Source: Okibacterium fritillariae
Lineage (GTDB): Bacteria > Actinomycetota > Actinomycetes > Actinomycetales > Microbacteriaceae
Reading direction: 5' to 3'
Length of the DNA stretch: 64,000 nt
Assembly: GCF_900167575.1 (NCBI RefSeq)
Contig: NZ_FUZP01000001.1
Location: 1,302,001 to 1,366,000 of the forward strand
A program made the translations under genes and the position numbers. The notes below the pieces were generated by a model. It saw only the letters and a list, made by a program, of their open reading frames with translations, searched no databases and was not told the DNA's origin. Shown in pieces: positions 55,181 through 64,000 of this stretch. Each line of letters begins with the position of its first letter. Positions within the stretch are counted from its first letter, which is position 1.

Positions 55181-57537
55181 TGAGCACGCAAGCGCCTCCA
55201 CGTCCCTCCGCGTCACGTCCCTCCGGCGATAGCGGTGGCGGCCGCGGCTCCTCGTCGTCCCGTCCGGCCGATCGCTCCGTCTCCGACCACTCTCGTTTCG
55301 TGCGCCGCGTCCGCGCGACGACCCTCTGGCCTCTCACACTCGCGCTCGTCGCGCTCTTCCTCGTGGCGATCAGCGGCCTCGCGCCCGTCATCGAGGGCAT
55401 CGACTGGTGGTTCGAGCCCGCACTGGTCGGCATCGTCGTGCTCGTGGGCGCCCAGATCATCCGCCTGCTCGGTGCGCCGCGATGGGTGGCCTCGGTCGGC
55501 GCGGCTGTCATCTGGCTGGCCAGCATTGTCACGCTCTTCGCGGCCGGTGATTCGATCCTGTTCGTCATCCCCACCCCCGCGAGCATCGACACGATCTCGT
55601 CTCTCGCCAACGCCGGTGCGGCGTCCATCAATTCGCAGGCGACGCCCGCGACGCTCGACATCGGCATCCAGTTCCTCCTCGTCGTGGGGGCGGGGCTCTT
55701 CGCCGTGCTCTTCGACGTCGTCGCGTTCACGGGGCGTATGCCGGCCGTCGTGGGTGTGCCGGTCATCGGTCTCGCCATCGTGCCGGGCATCTTCACGGGC
55801 GACATCGACCTCTGGTCGTTCTCCCTCTGCGCCGTGTTCTACGTGCTCGTCCTCTGGGCCGATGCGGGCGCTCGCCGCCTGGCCCGGCGCAGCTTCGGCA
55901 GCGTCGCGGCGGTCGGCGCAGCGGCCATCGTCGTCGCCCTGATCGCCACGCTCAACGTGCCCGGTTTCAACGGCGCCTCGCTCGTGCCATCCACGGGCGG
56001 CGTGCGCATCGGCGGGGGAGTGAGCCCGCTCATCGACCTCGGAAAGGACCTACGGCAACCCGGCACGAGCGAGGCCTTCCGCTACAGCACCACGAGCCAA
56101 GACCGCCAGTACTTCCGCCTGCTCACCCTCGATCAGTTCGACGGCACCACGTGGTCGTCGTCGAATTCCGACCGCACCGAGCGCAACGACGACGACACGG
56201 TGATCGACATCCCGGGTCTCGGTCCCGATATCGCCACCACCGAGGCTACGACGCGCGTCCAGATCGAGACCATGGAGAGCCCGTGGCTTCCCGTGCCGTT
56301 CCCGAGCACCGAAGTCTCCGATCTGCGCGGCACGTGGATGTGGGATGTCGAGGGCCTGACGCTCTCGAGTCGCATCTCGAGCACGCGCGACCAGACCTAT
56401 ACGGCGACGAGCCAGAACATCGAGCCCACGCCCGAGCAGCTGGCCGAGGCATCCGCTGGATTCCCTGAGGATGTCTCGCGCTTCCTGGATCTGCCCGACG
56501 ATGTACCCGGCACGATTCGGGATGCTGCGGACCAGGCCACCGAGGGCGACACCACCGCCTATGAGCGTGCCGTCGACCTGCAGCAGTACTTCCGCTCGGG
56601 CGACTTCCTCTACTCCGAATCGGCGCCCGTCGACGAGGGCTACGACGGCGACGGTTTCGACGTCATCGCGCAGTTCCTCGAGAAGAAGTCGGGCTATTGC
56701 GTGCACTACGCGTCGGCCATGGCGATCATGGCGCGCCTCGAGGGCATCCCGGCCCGCGTCTCGCTCGGCTACCTCCCCGGCACGCGTTCGGGGGCATCGG
56801 GCGACGAAATCTCGTATTCGGTCTCGTCGGACGACCTGCACTCGTGGCCTGAGCTCTACTTCGAGGGTGTCGGCTGGGTGCCCTTCGAGCCCACCCCGAG
56901 CCGCGGCGAGGTGCCCGACTACGCCATCCCCGAGTCGACCTCGTCCACGTCCTCGGCGGCGCCTGTCGACCCGCAACAGCAGAACGGCCAGCAGTCGACG
57001 CCCACGCCCTCCGCCACCACGCCGGCCGACACATCCGTCGCCGAGAGCGCCGACGACGCGACCCCTCCGGCAACCGCCCCGTTACTCGCGCTCCTCTTGC
57101 TGCTGCTCGCGGCCATCCCCGGCACGGTGCGGGGCGTGCGGCGCCGGCTCCGGCTCGGCCGTCTGCGTTCCGGCGCGGCCTCAGCGGATGTCGCCTGGCT
57201 CGAGATATCCGAAACCGCGCGCGACCTCGGCCTGTCGGTCTCCGATGCGGCGACACCCCGCCAGATCGTGGAGTCCCTCTCCGCCGAGGTGCCCTTCGCC
57301 CCGCTGGAGTCCGCGCGCCTGACGCAACTTCTCGAGGCCGTCGAGCGTCTGCGCTTCGCGGGCGATCGCGTGGCGGGCCCGCCCGAGGGTGTCAGCCTCG
57401 AACAGGCGACGACGACGGTTCTGGATGCCCTCGCACGCTCACGTCCGACCGGTCGCCGCATCCTCGCCACCGCCCTGCCCGCGTCGGTGCTCACCCCGTC
57501 GGCGCGCCGCGAACGTACGCCCGCCGACGCCCACTGA
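55180..57537 (+). CDS. Transglutaminase-like membrane protein (TgpA/DUF3488 type)
   Basis: A 785-residue protein with about six transmembrane helices in the first 270 residues, then an extracellular transglutaminase-like domain with the catalytic Cys in KKSGYCVHYASAMAIMARLEGIPARVSLGYLPG, the His in DDLHSWPELYF and the Asp-type third residue shortly after. A Ser/Thr/Pro linker, one more helix (PLLALLLLLLAAIPGTV) and a cytoplasmic tail follow. It completes the MoxR-DUF58-TgpA operon. Whether it cleaves, crosslinks or only binds peptides cannot be told from sequence. Confidence 0.92.
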   Translation: MSTQAPPRPSASRPSGDSGGGRGSSSSRPADRSVSDHSRFVRRVRATTLWPLTLALVALFLVAISGLAPVIEGIDWWFEPALVGIVVLVGAQIIRLLGAPRWVASVGAAVIWLASIVTLFAAGDSILFVIPTPASIDTISSLANAGAASINSQATPATLDIGIQFLLVVGAGLFAVLFDVVAFTGRMPAVVGVPVIGLAIVPGIFTGDIDLWSFSLCAVFYVLVLWADAGARRLARRSFGSVAAVGAAAIVVALIATLNVPGFNGASLVPSTGGVRIGGGVSPLIDLGKDLRQPGTSEAFRYSTTSQDRQYFRLLTLDQFDGTTWSSSNSDRTERNDDDTVIDIPGLGPDIATTEATTRVQIETMESPWLPVPFPSTEVSDLRGTWMWDVEGLTLSSRISSTRDQTYTATSQNIEPTPEQLAEASAGFPEDVSRFLDLPDDVPGTIRDAADQATEGDTTAYERAVDLQQYFRSGDFLYSESAPVDEGYDGDGFDVIAQFLEKKSGYCVHYASAMAIMARLEGIPARVSLGYLPGTRSGASGDEISYSVSSDDLHSWPELYFEGVGWVPFEPTPSRGEVPDYAIPESTSSTSSAAPVDPQQQNGQQSTPTPSATTPADTSVAESADDATPPATAPLLALLLLLLAAIPGTVRGVRRRLRLGRLRSGAASADVAWLEISETARDLGLSVSDAATPRQIVESLSAEVPFAPLESARLTQLLEAVERLRFAGDRVAGPPEGVSLEQATTTVLDALARSRPTGRRILATALPASVLTPSARRERTPADAH

Positions 57538-57596
57538 GGCTCGCCACGCCGCGTCCGCCCTGGGTGAAACGGCGCATTGCCTCAGCACGCGGCGGG

Positions 57597-57602
57597 TAGA
57601 CT
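57597..57602 (+). promoter_or_regulatory. -10 element before DUF177-rpmF-rnc
   Basis: TAGACT ends six bases before the GTG start of the DUF177 gene at 57609. No ribosome-binding sequence lies between them, so transcript and reading frame probably start together. The same hexamer and spacing stand before recG. Confidence 0.6.
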
Positions 57603-57608
57603 CGCGGG

Positions 57609-58169
57609 GTGAGTTATGTGAAGAAGACGCCATTTACGGTGAACCTTCGGGACATCGTCCGGCATCCGGGCGAGATGCGTGAGCACGATTACGAGATCCC
57701 GTCGCCCGAGAAGCTCGGCGAGGGCCTCGTGTCCGTTCCGAAGGGCGAGCCGCTCTACCAGCGCGTCCGTTTCGAGTCGGTGCACGAGGGCATCCTGGTC
57801 ACCGGAGAACTCGAAACCCGGGCCACGGGAGTATGCGGTCGATGCCTGAAAGACATCGTTCAGCCTGTCGAAGTCGAATTCCAGGAGCTTTTCGCGTATC
57901 CTAACGAGGAAGCATCTGAGTATGAGGTTCACGATGACCACGTGGATCTTGAACCTCTCATCAGAGACGCAGTGGTTTTGTCACTGCCGTTTCAGCCGGT
58001 TTGCCGGCCTGACTGCCCCGGTCTCGACTTAGAAACTGGCGAGCCGCTGGCCGAACAACCCGACGAAGACTCTCACGAACCCGTTGACCCTCGCTGGGCT
58101 GCGCTCGCGAGTTTCACCCCAGACATCAGCTCGAGAGACGTCGACGCTGCCGATACAGAAGAGAGATAA
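57609..58169 (+). CDS. DUF177 (YceD) protein
   Basis: A 186-residue protein of the YceD family, usually encoded just before rpmF and linked to rRNA/ribosome maturation. The conserved cysteine cluster is [21 protein letters not shown], with CRPDCPGLD later on; together they could bind metal. GTG start at 57609, apparently leaderless. It is two bases upstream of rpmF, so the two are co-expressed. The G+C content drops noticeably around 57900-58050. Confidence 0.9.
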   Translation: MSYVKKTPFTVNLRDIVRHPGEMREHDYEIPSPEKLGEGLVSVPKGEPLYQRVRFESVHEGILVTGELETRATGVCGRCLKDIVQPVEVEFQELFAYPNEEASEYEVHDDHVDLEPLIRDAVVLSLPFQPVCRPDCPGLDLETGEPLAEQPDEDSHEPVDPRWAALASFTPDISSRDVDAADTEER

Positions 58170-58171
58170 CC

Positions 58172-58375
58172 ATGGCTGTCCCGAAGCGGAAAAAGTCGCG
58201 CGCCAACACCCACGCCCGCCGTTCGCAGTGGAAGGCCGAAGTCCCCACCCTGGTGAAGACGGTCGAAAACGGCAAGGTCACCTACAGCCTGCCGCACCGC
58301 GCCAAGGTTGTCGAAGACTCCGCGGGCACCGCGCTGTTCCTCGAATACAAGGGCCGCAAGGTCGCCGACGTCTAA
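58172..58375 (+). CDS. rpmF: 50S ribosomal protein L32
   Basis: A 67-residue basic ribosomal protein starting with [21 protein letters not shown], the family signature. The four zinc-ribbon cysteines found in some L32 proteins are absent, so this is the cysteine-free (C-minus) form, which is often zinc-independent. The start follows AGAGAGATAACC. It lies between DUF177 and rnc. Confidence 0.97.
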   Translation: MAVPKRKKSRANTHARRSQWKAEVPTLVKTVENGKVTYSLPHRAKVVEDSAGTALFLEYKGRKVADV

Positions 58376-58442
58376 ACAGACGCTCGGTTCATTCGGTATC
58401 GGTTCACCCGTGGCATCTGTCGAGAGCACGCCTGTCGAGAGC

Positions 58443-59222
58443 ATGCCCCGCCGTGAACTGAATAACGCCGAACGCAGAATTGCCGGATCGGTCGACGCTG
58501 TTTCCCCCGTCGAGGGGGAGCAGGTCGACCGGTCCGTTCTTCGTCATACGCTCGGAGTCGACCTCGACCCCGAGCTGTTGTCGTTGGCCCTGACTCACCG
58601 GTCCTACGCCTACGAGCACGGCGGCACGCCGCACAACGAGCGCCTCGAGTTCCTCGGCGACTCGATCCTCGGCCAGGCCGTGACGGTCAAGCTCTACCGC
58701 GACAACCCCGAGTTGTCCGAGGGTGAGCTCGCCAAGCGCCGCGCCAGCGTAGTCTCCACGATCGCCCTCGCCGAGGTGGCAGAGCGCATCGAGCTCGGCC
58801 CGCACATCCTGCTCGGCCGCGGCGAGATCCTCACGGGCGGTGCGCGCAAACCGTCGATCCTCGCCGACACGGTCGAGGCCATCATCGGCGCCGTCTACCT
58901 CGGCTGCGGTCCCGACGTCGCGACCGACTTGGTCCTCCGCCTCGTCGGGCCGCTTCTCGCCGACAGCGAGCGCTTCGGCGCCGCCATGGACCCGAAGACC
59001 AGCCTGCAAGAGGCCGCTGCCCGCCAGAACCAGCCGGCGCCGCACTACGAGGTCACGAGCGAGGGCCCCGACCACGATCGCCGCTTCACGGCCGTCGTCA
59101 CCGTCGGCCGCGTCGCGCGGGGCGAGGGAACGGGTTCGTCGAAGAAGCACGCCGAGATGGCCGCCGCCCTCGACGCCTGGTCGCAGCTGACGGGCTTTGT
59201 GAAGCCCGAGCGCACGCGGTGA
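58443..59222 (+). CDS. rnc: Ribonuclease III
   Basis: A 259-residue double-strand-specific RNase that processes rRNA precursors. The catalytic signature is HNERLEFLGDSILGQAVT, a second acidic site is in LADTVEAIIGAVYLG, and the C-terminal double-stranded RNA-binding domain spans PKTSLQEAAARQNQPAPHYEV to KKHAEMAAALDAW. The start is uncertain: ATG 58443 is the last plausible one, and GTG 58410 would add 11 residues. The region between carries a short direct repeat (CTGTCGAGAGCA). About 35 non-conserved residues precede the catalytic domain. Confidence 0.93.
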   Translation: MPRRELNNAERRIAGSVDAVSPVEGEQVDRSVLRHTLGVDLDPELLSLALTHRSYAYEHGGTPHNERLEFLGDSILGQAVTVKLYRDNPELSEGELAKRRASVVSTIALAEVAERIELGPHILLGRGEILTGGARKPSILADTVEAIIGAVYLGCGPDVATDLVLRLVGPLLADSERFGAAMDPKTSLQEAAARQNQPAPHYEVTSEGPDHDRRFTAVVTVGRVARGEGTGSSKKHAEMAAALDAWSQLTGFVKPERTR

Positions 59223-59255
59223 TTTCAGCGACACACGCGCTGCAAGGCAGTTCCC

Positions 59256-60221
59256 GTGCCTGAGCTTCCCGAAGTCGAGGTCGTTCGCGCCGGCCTGCAA
59301 CCCGCCATCGTCGGTGCCCGCATCGCCGACATCGACATCTACGACGAGCGCTCACTTCGCCGTCACCACCGCGCACTCGGCACCTTCGTCGACCTCCTGC
59401 GCGGCAGCCGCGTCACAGCCGCCGTGCGCCGCGGCAAGTTCCTCTGGTTCCCGCTCGAGACCGGTGCGGATGAACGCCCCCGCGCGCTCGTCGGCCACCT
59501 CGGCATGAGCGGCCAGATGCTGCTGCGCGAGCCGGGGACGCTCGATGAGCGCACGCGCATCGGACTGTCGCTCGAGCATCCTGAGCACCGCGATTTGCGT
59601 GTCAACTTCGTCGACCAACGCATCTTCGGCTCGCTCGCCATCGACACCCTTGTTCCCACGCGCGACGGCTTCCCCTCGGGTTTTGCCGGAGACATCCCGC
59701 CCGCTGCGCTCATCCCGTCGCAGGTGGCGCACATCGCGCGCGACCCGCTCGACCCGCACTTCGATGAGCCCGCGTTCTTCGAGGCGCTGTCTCGCAAGAA
59801 GGTGGGCATCAAACGCGTGCTGCTCGACCAGACCGTCGTGTCCGGCATCGGCAACATCTATGCCGACGAGTCGCTCTGGGCGGCGCGCCTGCACTTCGAA
59901 CGCCAGGCCGCGGCCCTCACGCGCCGCCAGGCCGCCGTGCTGCTCGACGAGGTGCGCACGGTGCTGCAGAAGGCCCTTGCCGAAGGCGGAACGAGCTTCG
60001 ACGCGCAATACGTCAACGTCAACGGCGCATCCGGGTACTTCTCGCACAGCCTCAATGCCTACGGCCAGACGGGCAAACCCTGCGCGCGCTGCGGCACCCC
60101 CATCGAACGCGTCTCCTTCATGAACCGGGGCTCGCACTTCTGCCCGTTCTGCCAGAAGCGCCCACGGGCGGCGAGGAAACCCGCAGAGGCGAGCGCTGCC
60201 CGCACGGCCGACAAGGCCTGA
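59256..60221 (+). CDS. mutM: Formamidopyrimidine-DNA glycosylase
   Basis: A 321-residue base-excision repair enzyme removing 8-oxoguanine and formamidopyrimidines. The catalytic N-terminal proline and glutamate are present (MPELPEVEVVRAGL). The helix-two-turn-helix (VVSGIGNIYADESLWAARLH) and the C-terminal zinc finger CARCGTPIERVSFMNRGSHFCPFC are intact. GTG start at 59256. It sits 33 bp after rnc, the common actinobacterial order. The tail after the zinc finger is about 22 residues of Ala/Arg/Lys. Confidence 0.96.
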   Translation: MPELPEVEVVRAGLQPAIVGARIADIDIYDERSLRRHHRALGTFVDLLRGSRVTAAVRRGKFLWFPLETGADERPRALVGHLGMSGQMLLREPGTLDERTRIGLSLEHPEHRDLRVNFVDQRIFGSLAIDTLVPTRDGFPSGFAGDIPPAALIPSQVAHIARDPLDPHFDEPAFFEALSRKKVGIKRVLLDQTVVSGIGNIYADESLWAARLHFERQAAALTRRQAAVLLDEVRTVLQKALAEGGTSFDAQYVNVNGASGYFSHSLNAYGQTGKPCARCGTPIERVSFMNRGSHFCPFCQKRPRAARKPAEASAARTADKA

Positions 60222-60303
60222 AACGCGCGGATGTCCGGGGCTCCGGGCACCGCATCCGCTAGCGTAGAAAGATCAATCTCCCGCCACCGAAAGGGCGAAC
60301 CCG

Positions 60304-63300
60304 GTGTACCTGAAGAGCCTCACGCTGAAGGGGTTCAAGTCGTTCGCGCAATCGACGACGTTCGCCTTCGAGCAGGGCGTCACGTGCGTCGTCGGGCCCA
60401 ACGGTTCGGGCAAATCGAATGTCGTCGACGCGCTCGCCTGGGTGATGGGGGAGCAGGGCGCCAAAACGCTGCGCGGCGGCAAGATGGAAGACGTCATCTT
60501 CGCGGGAACGTCGACCCGCGGGCCCCTCGGTCGCGCCCAGGTGCTGCTCACCATCGACAACTCCGACGGCGCGCTGCCCATCGACTACACCGAGGTCACG
60601 ATCAGCCGCACGCTGTTCCGCAACGGCGGCAGCGAATACGCCATCAACGGCGACAGCTGCCGGCTGCTCGACGTGCAAGAACTGCTGAGCGACTCGGGTC
60701 TCGGCCGCGAGATGCATGTCATCGTCGGCCAGGGGCAGCTCGACCAGGTGCTGCACGCCAGCGCCGAAGAGCGTCGCGGGTTCATCGAAGAGGCCGCCGG
60801 AATCCTCAAGCACCGTCGGCGCAAAGAGAAGACCGTGCGCAAGCTCGACGCCATGCAGGCCAACCTCACGCGGTTGAGCGACCTCGCGGGCGAGATCCGT
60901 CGCCAGTTGAAGCCGCTCGGACACCAGGCCGAGATCGCGCGCGAGGCCCAGAGCATCCAGGCCGTGGTTCGGGATGCTCGAGCCCGCCTCCTGGCCGACG
61001 ACGTCGTGGCCTTGCGCCGCGCCCTCGACGACCACACCCGCGGCGAGCAGGAGCGGCACAGCGAACGCATCGTCGTGCAAGAGCAGCTCGAGCAGGCCCA
61101 GCTGCGCGCCTCCCGCCTCGAACAGGCGCAAATCGGCGACGCCGTCGACACATCCAGGCGCACGGCGTTCGCACTCGAATCGGTGCAGGAACGACTGCGC
61201 AGCCTCTACACGTTGGCGAACCAGCGCCTGGCCCTGCTCGGCAGCGAGGCCGAGACGCCCGACGCCCAGCCGACCGTGAGTGCCGCGACCATCGATGAGG
61301 CGCGCGCCGAACTTCTGCGCCTGACCGCAGCCGTAGACGATGCCGACGATGCCTGGAAGCGGGCGGCCGCCGAGACCGCCGCGGCCCGGGCCAGCCTCGA
61401 CGGGATCGACCAGGAGATCGCCGCGCAGAGCGCCCTCGTGTCGCGCCACGATCTCGAGATCTCGAAGCTCAGCGGGCAGGCTGATACGGCCGCATCGCGC
61501 CTGGCGGCCGTGCGGGGGGAACACCTGCGGCAGCAGAACGCTCTGGAGGCGGCCGAGCAACGCCGGCTCGATGCATCCGCTCGTCTGGCCGACCTCGAGG
61601 GCGAAGAGGCACCCACCAACCACGGGCAGTCGGGCCTCGACGAGGAGTACGAGCTCGCGCAGGCGCGCGTGTTCGACACGGATGCCGAGATCGAACGCCT
61701 GCGCGACGAACTGCACCGGGCCGAACGCGAGCGCGACGCGCTGCAGGCCAAGAAGAGCGCCCTGTCGCGCGCCCTCGATGTGAAGAACGGCTCGGCCGAC
61801 CTGACGGCCGCCGGGCTCGCGGGAATCTTGGGCGTCGTCGCCGACCACGTGCAGGTGACGCCCGGTTCGGAGGCCGCCATCGCGGCAGCGCTCGGCACTC
61901 TCGCCGAAGCCGTCCTGGCCGACACCGATGAGAACGCCGCGCGCGCGGTCGCCTACGCCCGGGACAACAAGCTCGGCCGCGTCGACGTCGTCATCGCGGG
62001 AGACGCGTCGCTGCAATTTTCCCCGCCCCCCGACGCAAATTTGGACGACGCCAACGCCACAGAGCGAGGCCGCGCCTCAGACGCGGACGTTGCGGGTTCG
62101 GACATGAAGGCCAGTGCTCGCCACGACGGCGCCGGCTCGATGGACTTCCCGGCGCGCGCCGGCAGCCTCGTGCGCGCCGACACGCTCGTGCAGGCCCCCG
62201 AGGGCGTGCTCGCGCTCCTCTCGACCATTTACGTGGCGCCGGATGTCGACAGCGCCCGCCGCGAACGCGTCACGCTCACGCATCCCGACCGTGTGACCGT
62301 CGTCACCGACACCGGAGACGTCCTCACCTCCCACGTGCTCTCGGGCGGCTCGGGCGAACAGCCCAGCCGCATCGAACTGCTCGCCGAACGCGACGCCGCG
62401 GCCGACGCCCTCGAGGGCCTCACCTCGACCATCGAGCGCCTGCGCTACGAACTCACCGAGCAGCGCCAGCAGAACCAGGTGGCGAAGAAGCAGTCCGCCG
62501 ACGCGCTCCAGATGCTGCGCCAGTACGACGCCGAGCTCGCGGCCCATAGCGAGAAGGTCAACCGCGCGCTCGTGCAGGTCGAGTCGTCGACGGCGGAGTG
62601 CGAGCGCATCCGATCGGCCCTCGCCCTCGCCGAGAACACCGTGAACGACGCGCAGACCGCGCTCGATCAGGCCAAGCAGGCGCTCGAGCAGGCCTCGTCC
62701 CGCCCGCGGCCGATCCTCGACGTCAGCGCGCGCGACGCCGTGATGGCCGAACTCGACGCGGCCCGCGAAGCCGAGGTGCAGGCGCGTCTCTCACTCGAGA
62801 CGGCCCGCGAGCGTGTGCGCCAGGGTGACGCGCGCATCGGTTCGCTCGTGCGCCGCCGCGACCAGGAACGCCGTCAGGCCGAAGAGGCGGCACGCCGCGC
62901 GGTCATCCGTCGCCGACAGGTGGATGCCGCCACCCACGTCATCGAGACCCTCCCCGCCGTGCTCGCCTCCGTCGACCGTTCGGTGGCCGAGAGCTCTCTG
63001 CGCCTCGCCGCCGCCGAGGAGGAACGCCGCAGCCAAAACGAGGAACTCGGGGCCTTGCGTCGACAAGAGGCCGGCCTGCGCGAACGCTTGCAGGCGATCA
63101 CCGAGAACGTGCACGGCCTCGAGCTGCAGATCTACGAGAAGAAGCTTCACCTCTCGGGTTTGCTCGAGCGCGCCGGCTCGGAGCTCGGCCTCGTCGAGGA
63201 TGTCCTTGTCGCCGAATATGGCCCCGACCAGCTCGTCCCCGATGACGCCGACCTGCTCGCGACGATCGCGGAGAAGGTCGAAGCTCAGGAGGCCGCCGCC

Positions 63301-64000
63301 GCGGCCGCGGTCATCGCCGAACTCGAGGCCGAGATCGAGTCGGGCAGTGGGGGAGGAGCTCCCGCGACACGGCGCGTATCGGCCGACACCGTCGTGAGCA
63401 GCGCCTCCGACACCGCCCTCGAACCGGAGAGTGCGAGCCGAATGGCCGTCGGTGAGGGGGACGATGGCGCATCGGACGCCCCGATCGCCGCGCCCCGCGG
63501 CATCCCCTTCGATCGCGCCGCGCAGAAAAAGCGTTTCGAGCGTGCCGAACGCAAGCTCGCGCAACTCGGGCGCGTCAACCCGCTGGCCCTCGAGGAGTTC
63601 GCGGCGCTCGAACAGCGTCACGCCTTCCTCACCGAACAACTCGCCGACCTCACGAAGACCCGCAAGGACCTGCTCACGATCATCGACGAACTCGACGACC
63701 GCATGCAGACCATCTTCCGCAGCGCCTTCGACGACACGCAGCGAGCCTTCACCGACGTGTTCCCGGTGCTCTTCCCGGGAGGCACGGGCAGCATCTCGCT
63801 CACGAACCCCGACGACCTGCTCACGACGGGCATCGAGGTGCAGGTCAAACCGGCCGGTAAGAAGATTGAGCGCCTGTCGCTGCTCTCGGGCGGCGAACGC
63901 TCGCTGGCCGCCGTGGCCCTGCTCATCAGCATCTTCAAGGCCCGCCCGAGCCCGTTCTACATCATGGACGAGGTCGAGGCGGCCCTCGACGACGCCAACC
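60304..64000 (+). CDS. smc: Chromosome segregation protein SMC, 3'-truncated by window edge
   Basis: The frame opens at GTG 60304 (VYLKSLTLKGFKSFA) and stays open to the end of the window. Walker A is GPNGSGKSN (residues 31-39). Two long coiled coils flank the hinge (about residues 500-680), then LSGGERSLAAVALLISIFKA and Walker B YIMDEVEAALDDAN at the right edge confirm the frame. 1232 codons are visible without the C-terminal end, more than the usual about 1190 total, because of two low-complexity inserts: about 45 residues in the hinge (62014-62145) and about 50 in the second coiled coil (63340-63500). It condenses and segregates chromosomes with ScpAB. Confidence 0.96.
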   Translation, partial: MYLKSLTLKGFKSFAQSTTFAFEQGVTCVVGPNGSGKSNVVDALAWVMGEQGAKTLRGGKMEDVIFAGTSTRGPLGRAQVLLTIDNSDGALPIDYTEVTISRTLFRNGGSEYAINGDSCRLLDVQELLSDSGLGREMHVIVGQGQLDQVLHASAEERRGFIEEAAGILKHRRRKEKTVRKLDAMQANLTRLSDLAGEIRRQLKPLGHQAEIAREAQSIQAVVRDARARLLADDVVALRRALDDHTRGEQERHSERIVVQEQLEQAQLRASRLEQAQIGDAVDTSRRTAFALESVQERLRSLYTLANQRLALLGSEAETPDAQPTVSAATIDEARAELLRLTAAVDDADDAWKRAAAETAAARASLDGIDQEIAAQSALVSRHDLEISKLSGQADTAASRLAAVRGEHLRQQNALEAAEQRRLDASARLADLEGEEAPTNHGQSGLDEEYELAQARVFDTDAEIERLRDELHRAERERDALQAKKSALSRALDVKNGSADLTAAGLAGILGVVADHVQVTPGSEAAIAAALGTLAEAVLADTDENAARAVAYARDNKLGRVDVVIAGDASLQFSPPPDANLDDANATERGRASDADVAGSDMKASARHDGAGSMDFPARAGSLVRADTLVQAPEGVLALLSTIYVAPDVDSARRERVTLTHPDRVTVVTDTGDVLTSHVLSGGSGEQPSRIELLAERDAAADALEGLTSTIERLRYELTEQRQQNQVAKKQSADALQMLRQYDAELAAHSEKVNRALVQVESSTAECERIRSALALAENTVNDAQTALDQAKQALEQASSRPRPILDVSARDAVMAELDAAREAEVQARLSLETARERVRQGDARIGSLVRRRDQERRQAEEAARRAVIRRRQVDAATHVIETLPAVLASVDRSVAESSLRLAAAEEERRSQNEELGALRRQEAGLRERLQAITENVHGLELQIYEKKLHLSGLLERAGSELGLVEDVLVAEYGPDQLVPDDADLLATIAEKVEAQEAAAAAAVIAELEAEIESGSGGGAPATRRVSADTVVSSASDTALEPESASRMAVGEGDDGASDAPIAAPRGIPFDRAAQKKRFERAERKLAQLGRVNPLALEEFAALEQRHAFLTEQLADLTKTRKDLLTIIDELDDRMQTIFRSAFDDTQRAFTDVFPVLFPGGTGSISLTNPDDLLTTGIEVQVKPAGKKIERLSLLSGGERSLAAVALLISIFKARPSPFYIMDEVEAALDDAN

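Noticed and set aside
60259-62016. 585-codon minus-strand open frame opposite smc
   Set aside because: smc is readable in frame from 60304 through Walker A to Walker B at the right edge, so the antisense frame is a shadow.

Overview
The window is about 70% G+C, has GTG and TTG starts, tRNA genes without an encoded CCA, several likely leaderless mRNAs, a leucine leader-peptide attenuator and the typical actinobacterial orders ddl-DUF3515-thiL-rsmD-recG-coaD and DUF177-rpmF-rnc-mutM-smc. It looks like chromosomal DNA of a Microbacteriaceae-type actinobacterium. I see no insertion sequence, prophage or CRISPR array. No database search was possible, so the family-level placement is an inference.

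Layout. 1-2700: end of gltX, a thioredoxin-reductase-like flavoprotein and tRNA-Gln. 2.7-21.5 kb: a one-strand catabolic block with a GH127 beta-L-arabinofuranosidase, a five-gene peptide ABC transporter, a proline iminopeptidase, an Xaa-Pro aminopeptidase, a GntR/FCD regulator, a three-subunit hydroxyproline dehydrogenase, a DapA-type deaminase, a 4-hydroxyproline epimerase and an alpha-ketoglutarate semialdehyde dehydrogenase. 21.6-33.6 kb: accessory genes, namely a lipoprotein, two MarR-regulated divergent pairs, an SOS-box small gene, an esterase, a CitAB-like two-component system facing a DctA-type symporter, a TetR-MFS efflux pair and an MBL-fold hydrolase. 33.7-39.8 kb: tRNA-Glu and a second peptide ABC operon with fused ATPases. 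39.8-47.7 kb: a TerC-family gene behind a yybP-ykoY manganese riboswitch, the leucine attenuator with leuCD, then murA, an acyltransferase, gpsA and ddl. 47.7-64 kb: DUF3515, thiL, rsmD, recG, coaD, a MoxR/DUF58/transglutaminase operon, DUF177-rpmF-rnc-mutM, and smc, which runs off the right edge.

The most interesting unit is the 2.7-21.5 kb block. Its genes together make a near-complete route for importing hydroxyproline-rich, arabinosylated peptides of the plant extensin type, removing beta-L-arabinofuranose, releasing Pro/Hyp and oxidising Hyp to alpha-ketoglutarate. Two imperfect copies of one operator-like motif lie before the arabinosidase and a better copy lies before the Hyp dehydrogenase, which suggests control by the GntR regulator between them. 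A four-box array with an exact 14-bp period lies before the last gene of the route.

A second theme is in-frame repeats and low-complexity inserts in otherwise conserved proteins (LeuC N-terminus, CitA-like kinase ATPase domain, Hyp dehydrogenase large subunit, PepP N-terminus, SMC hinge). A third is a run of genes whose -10 hexamer ends exactly six bases before the start codon, the expected geometry of leaderless transcripts.
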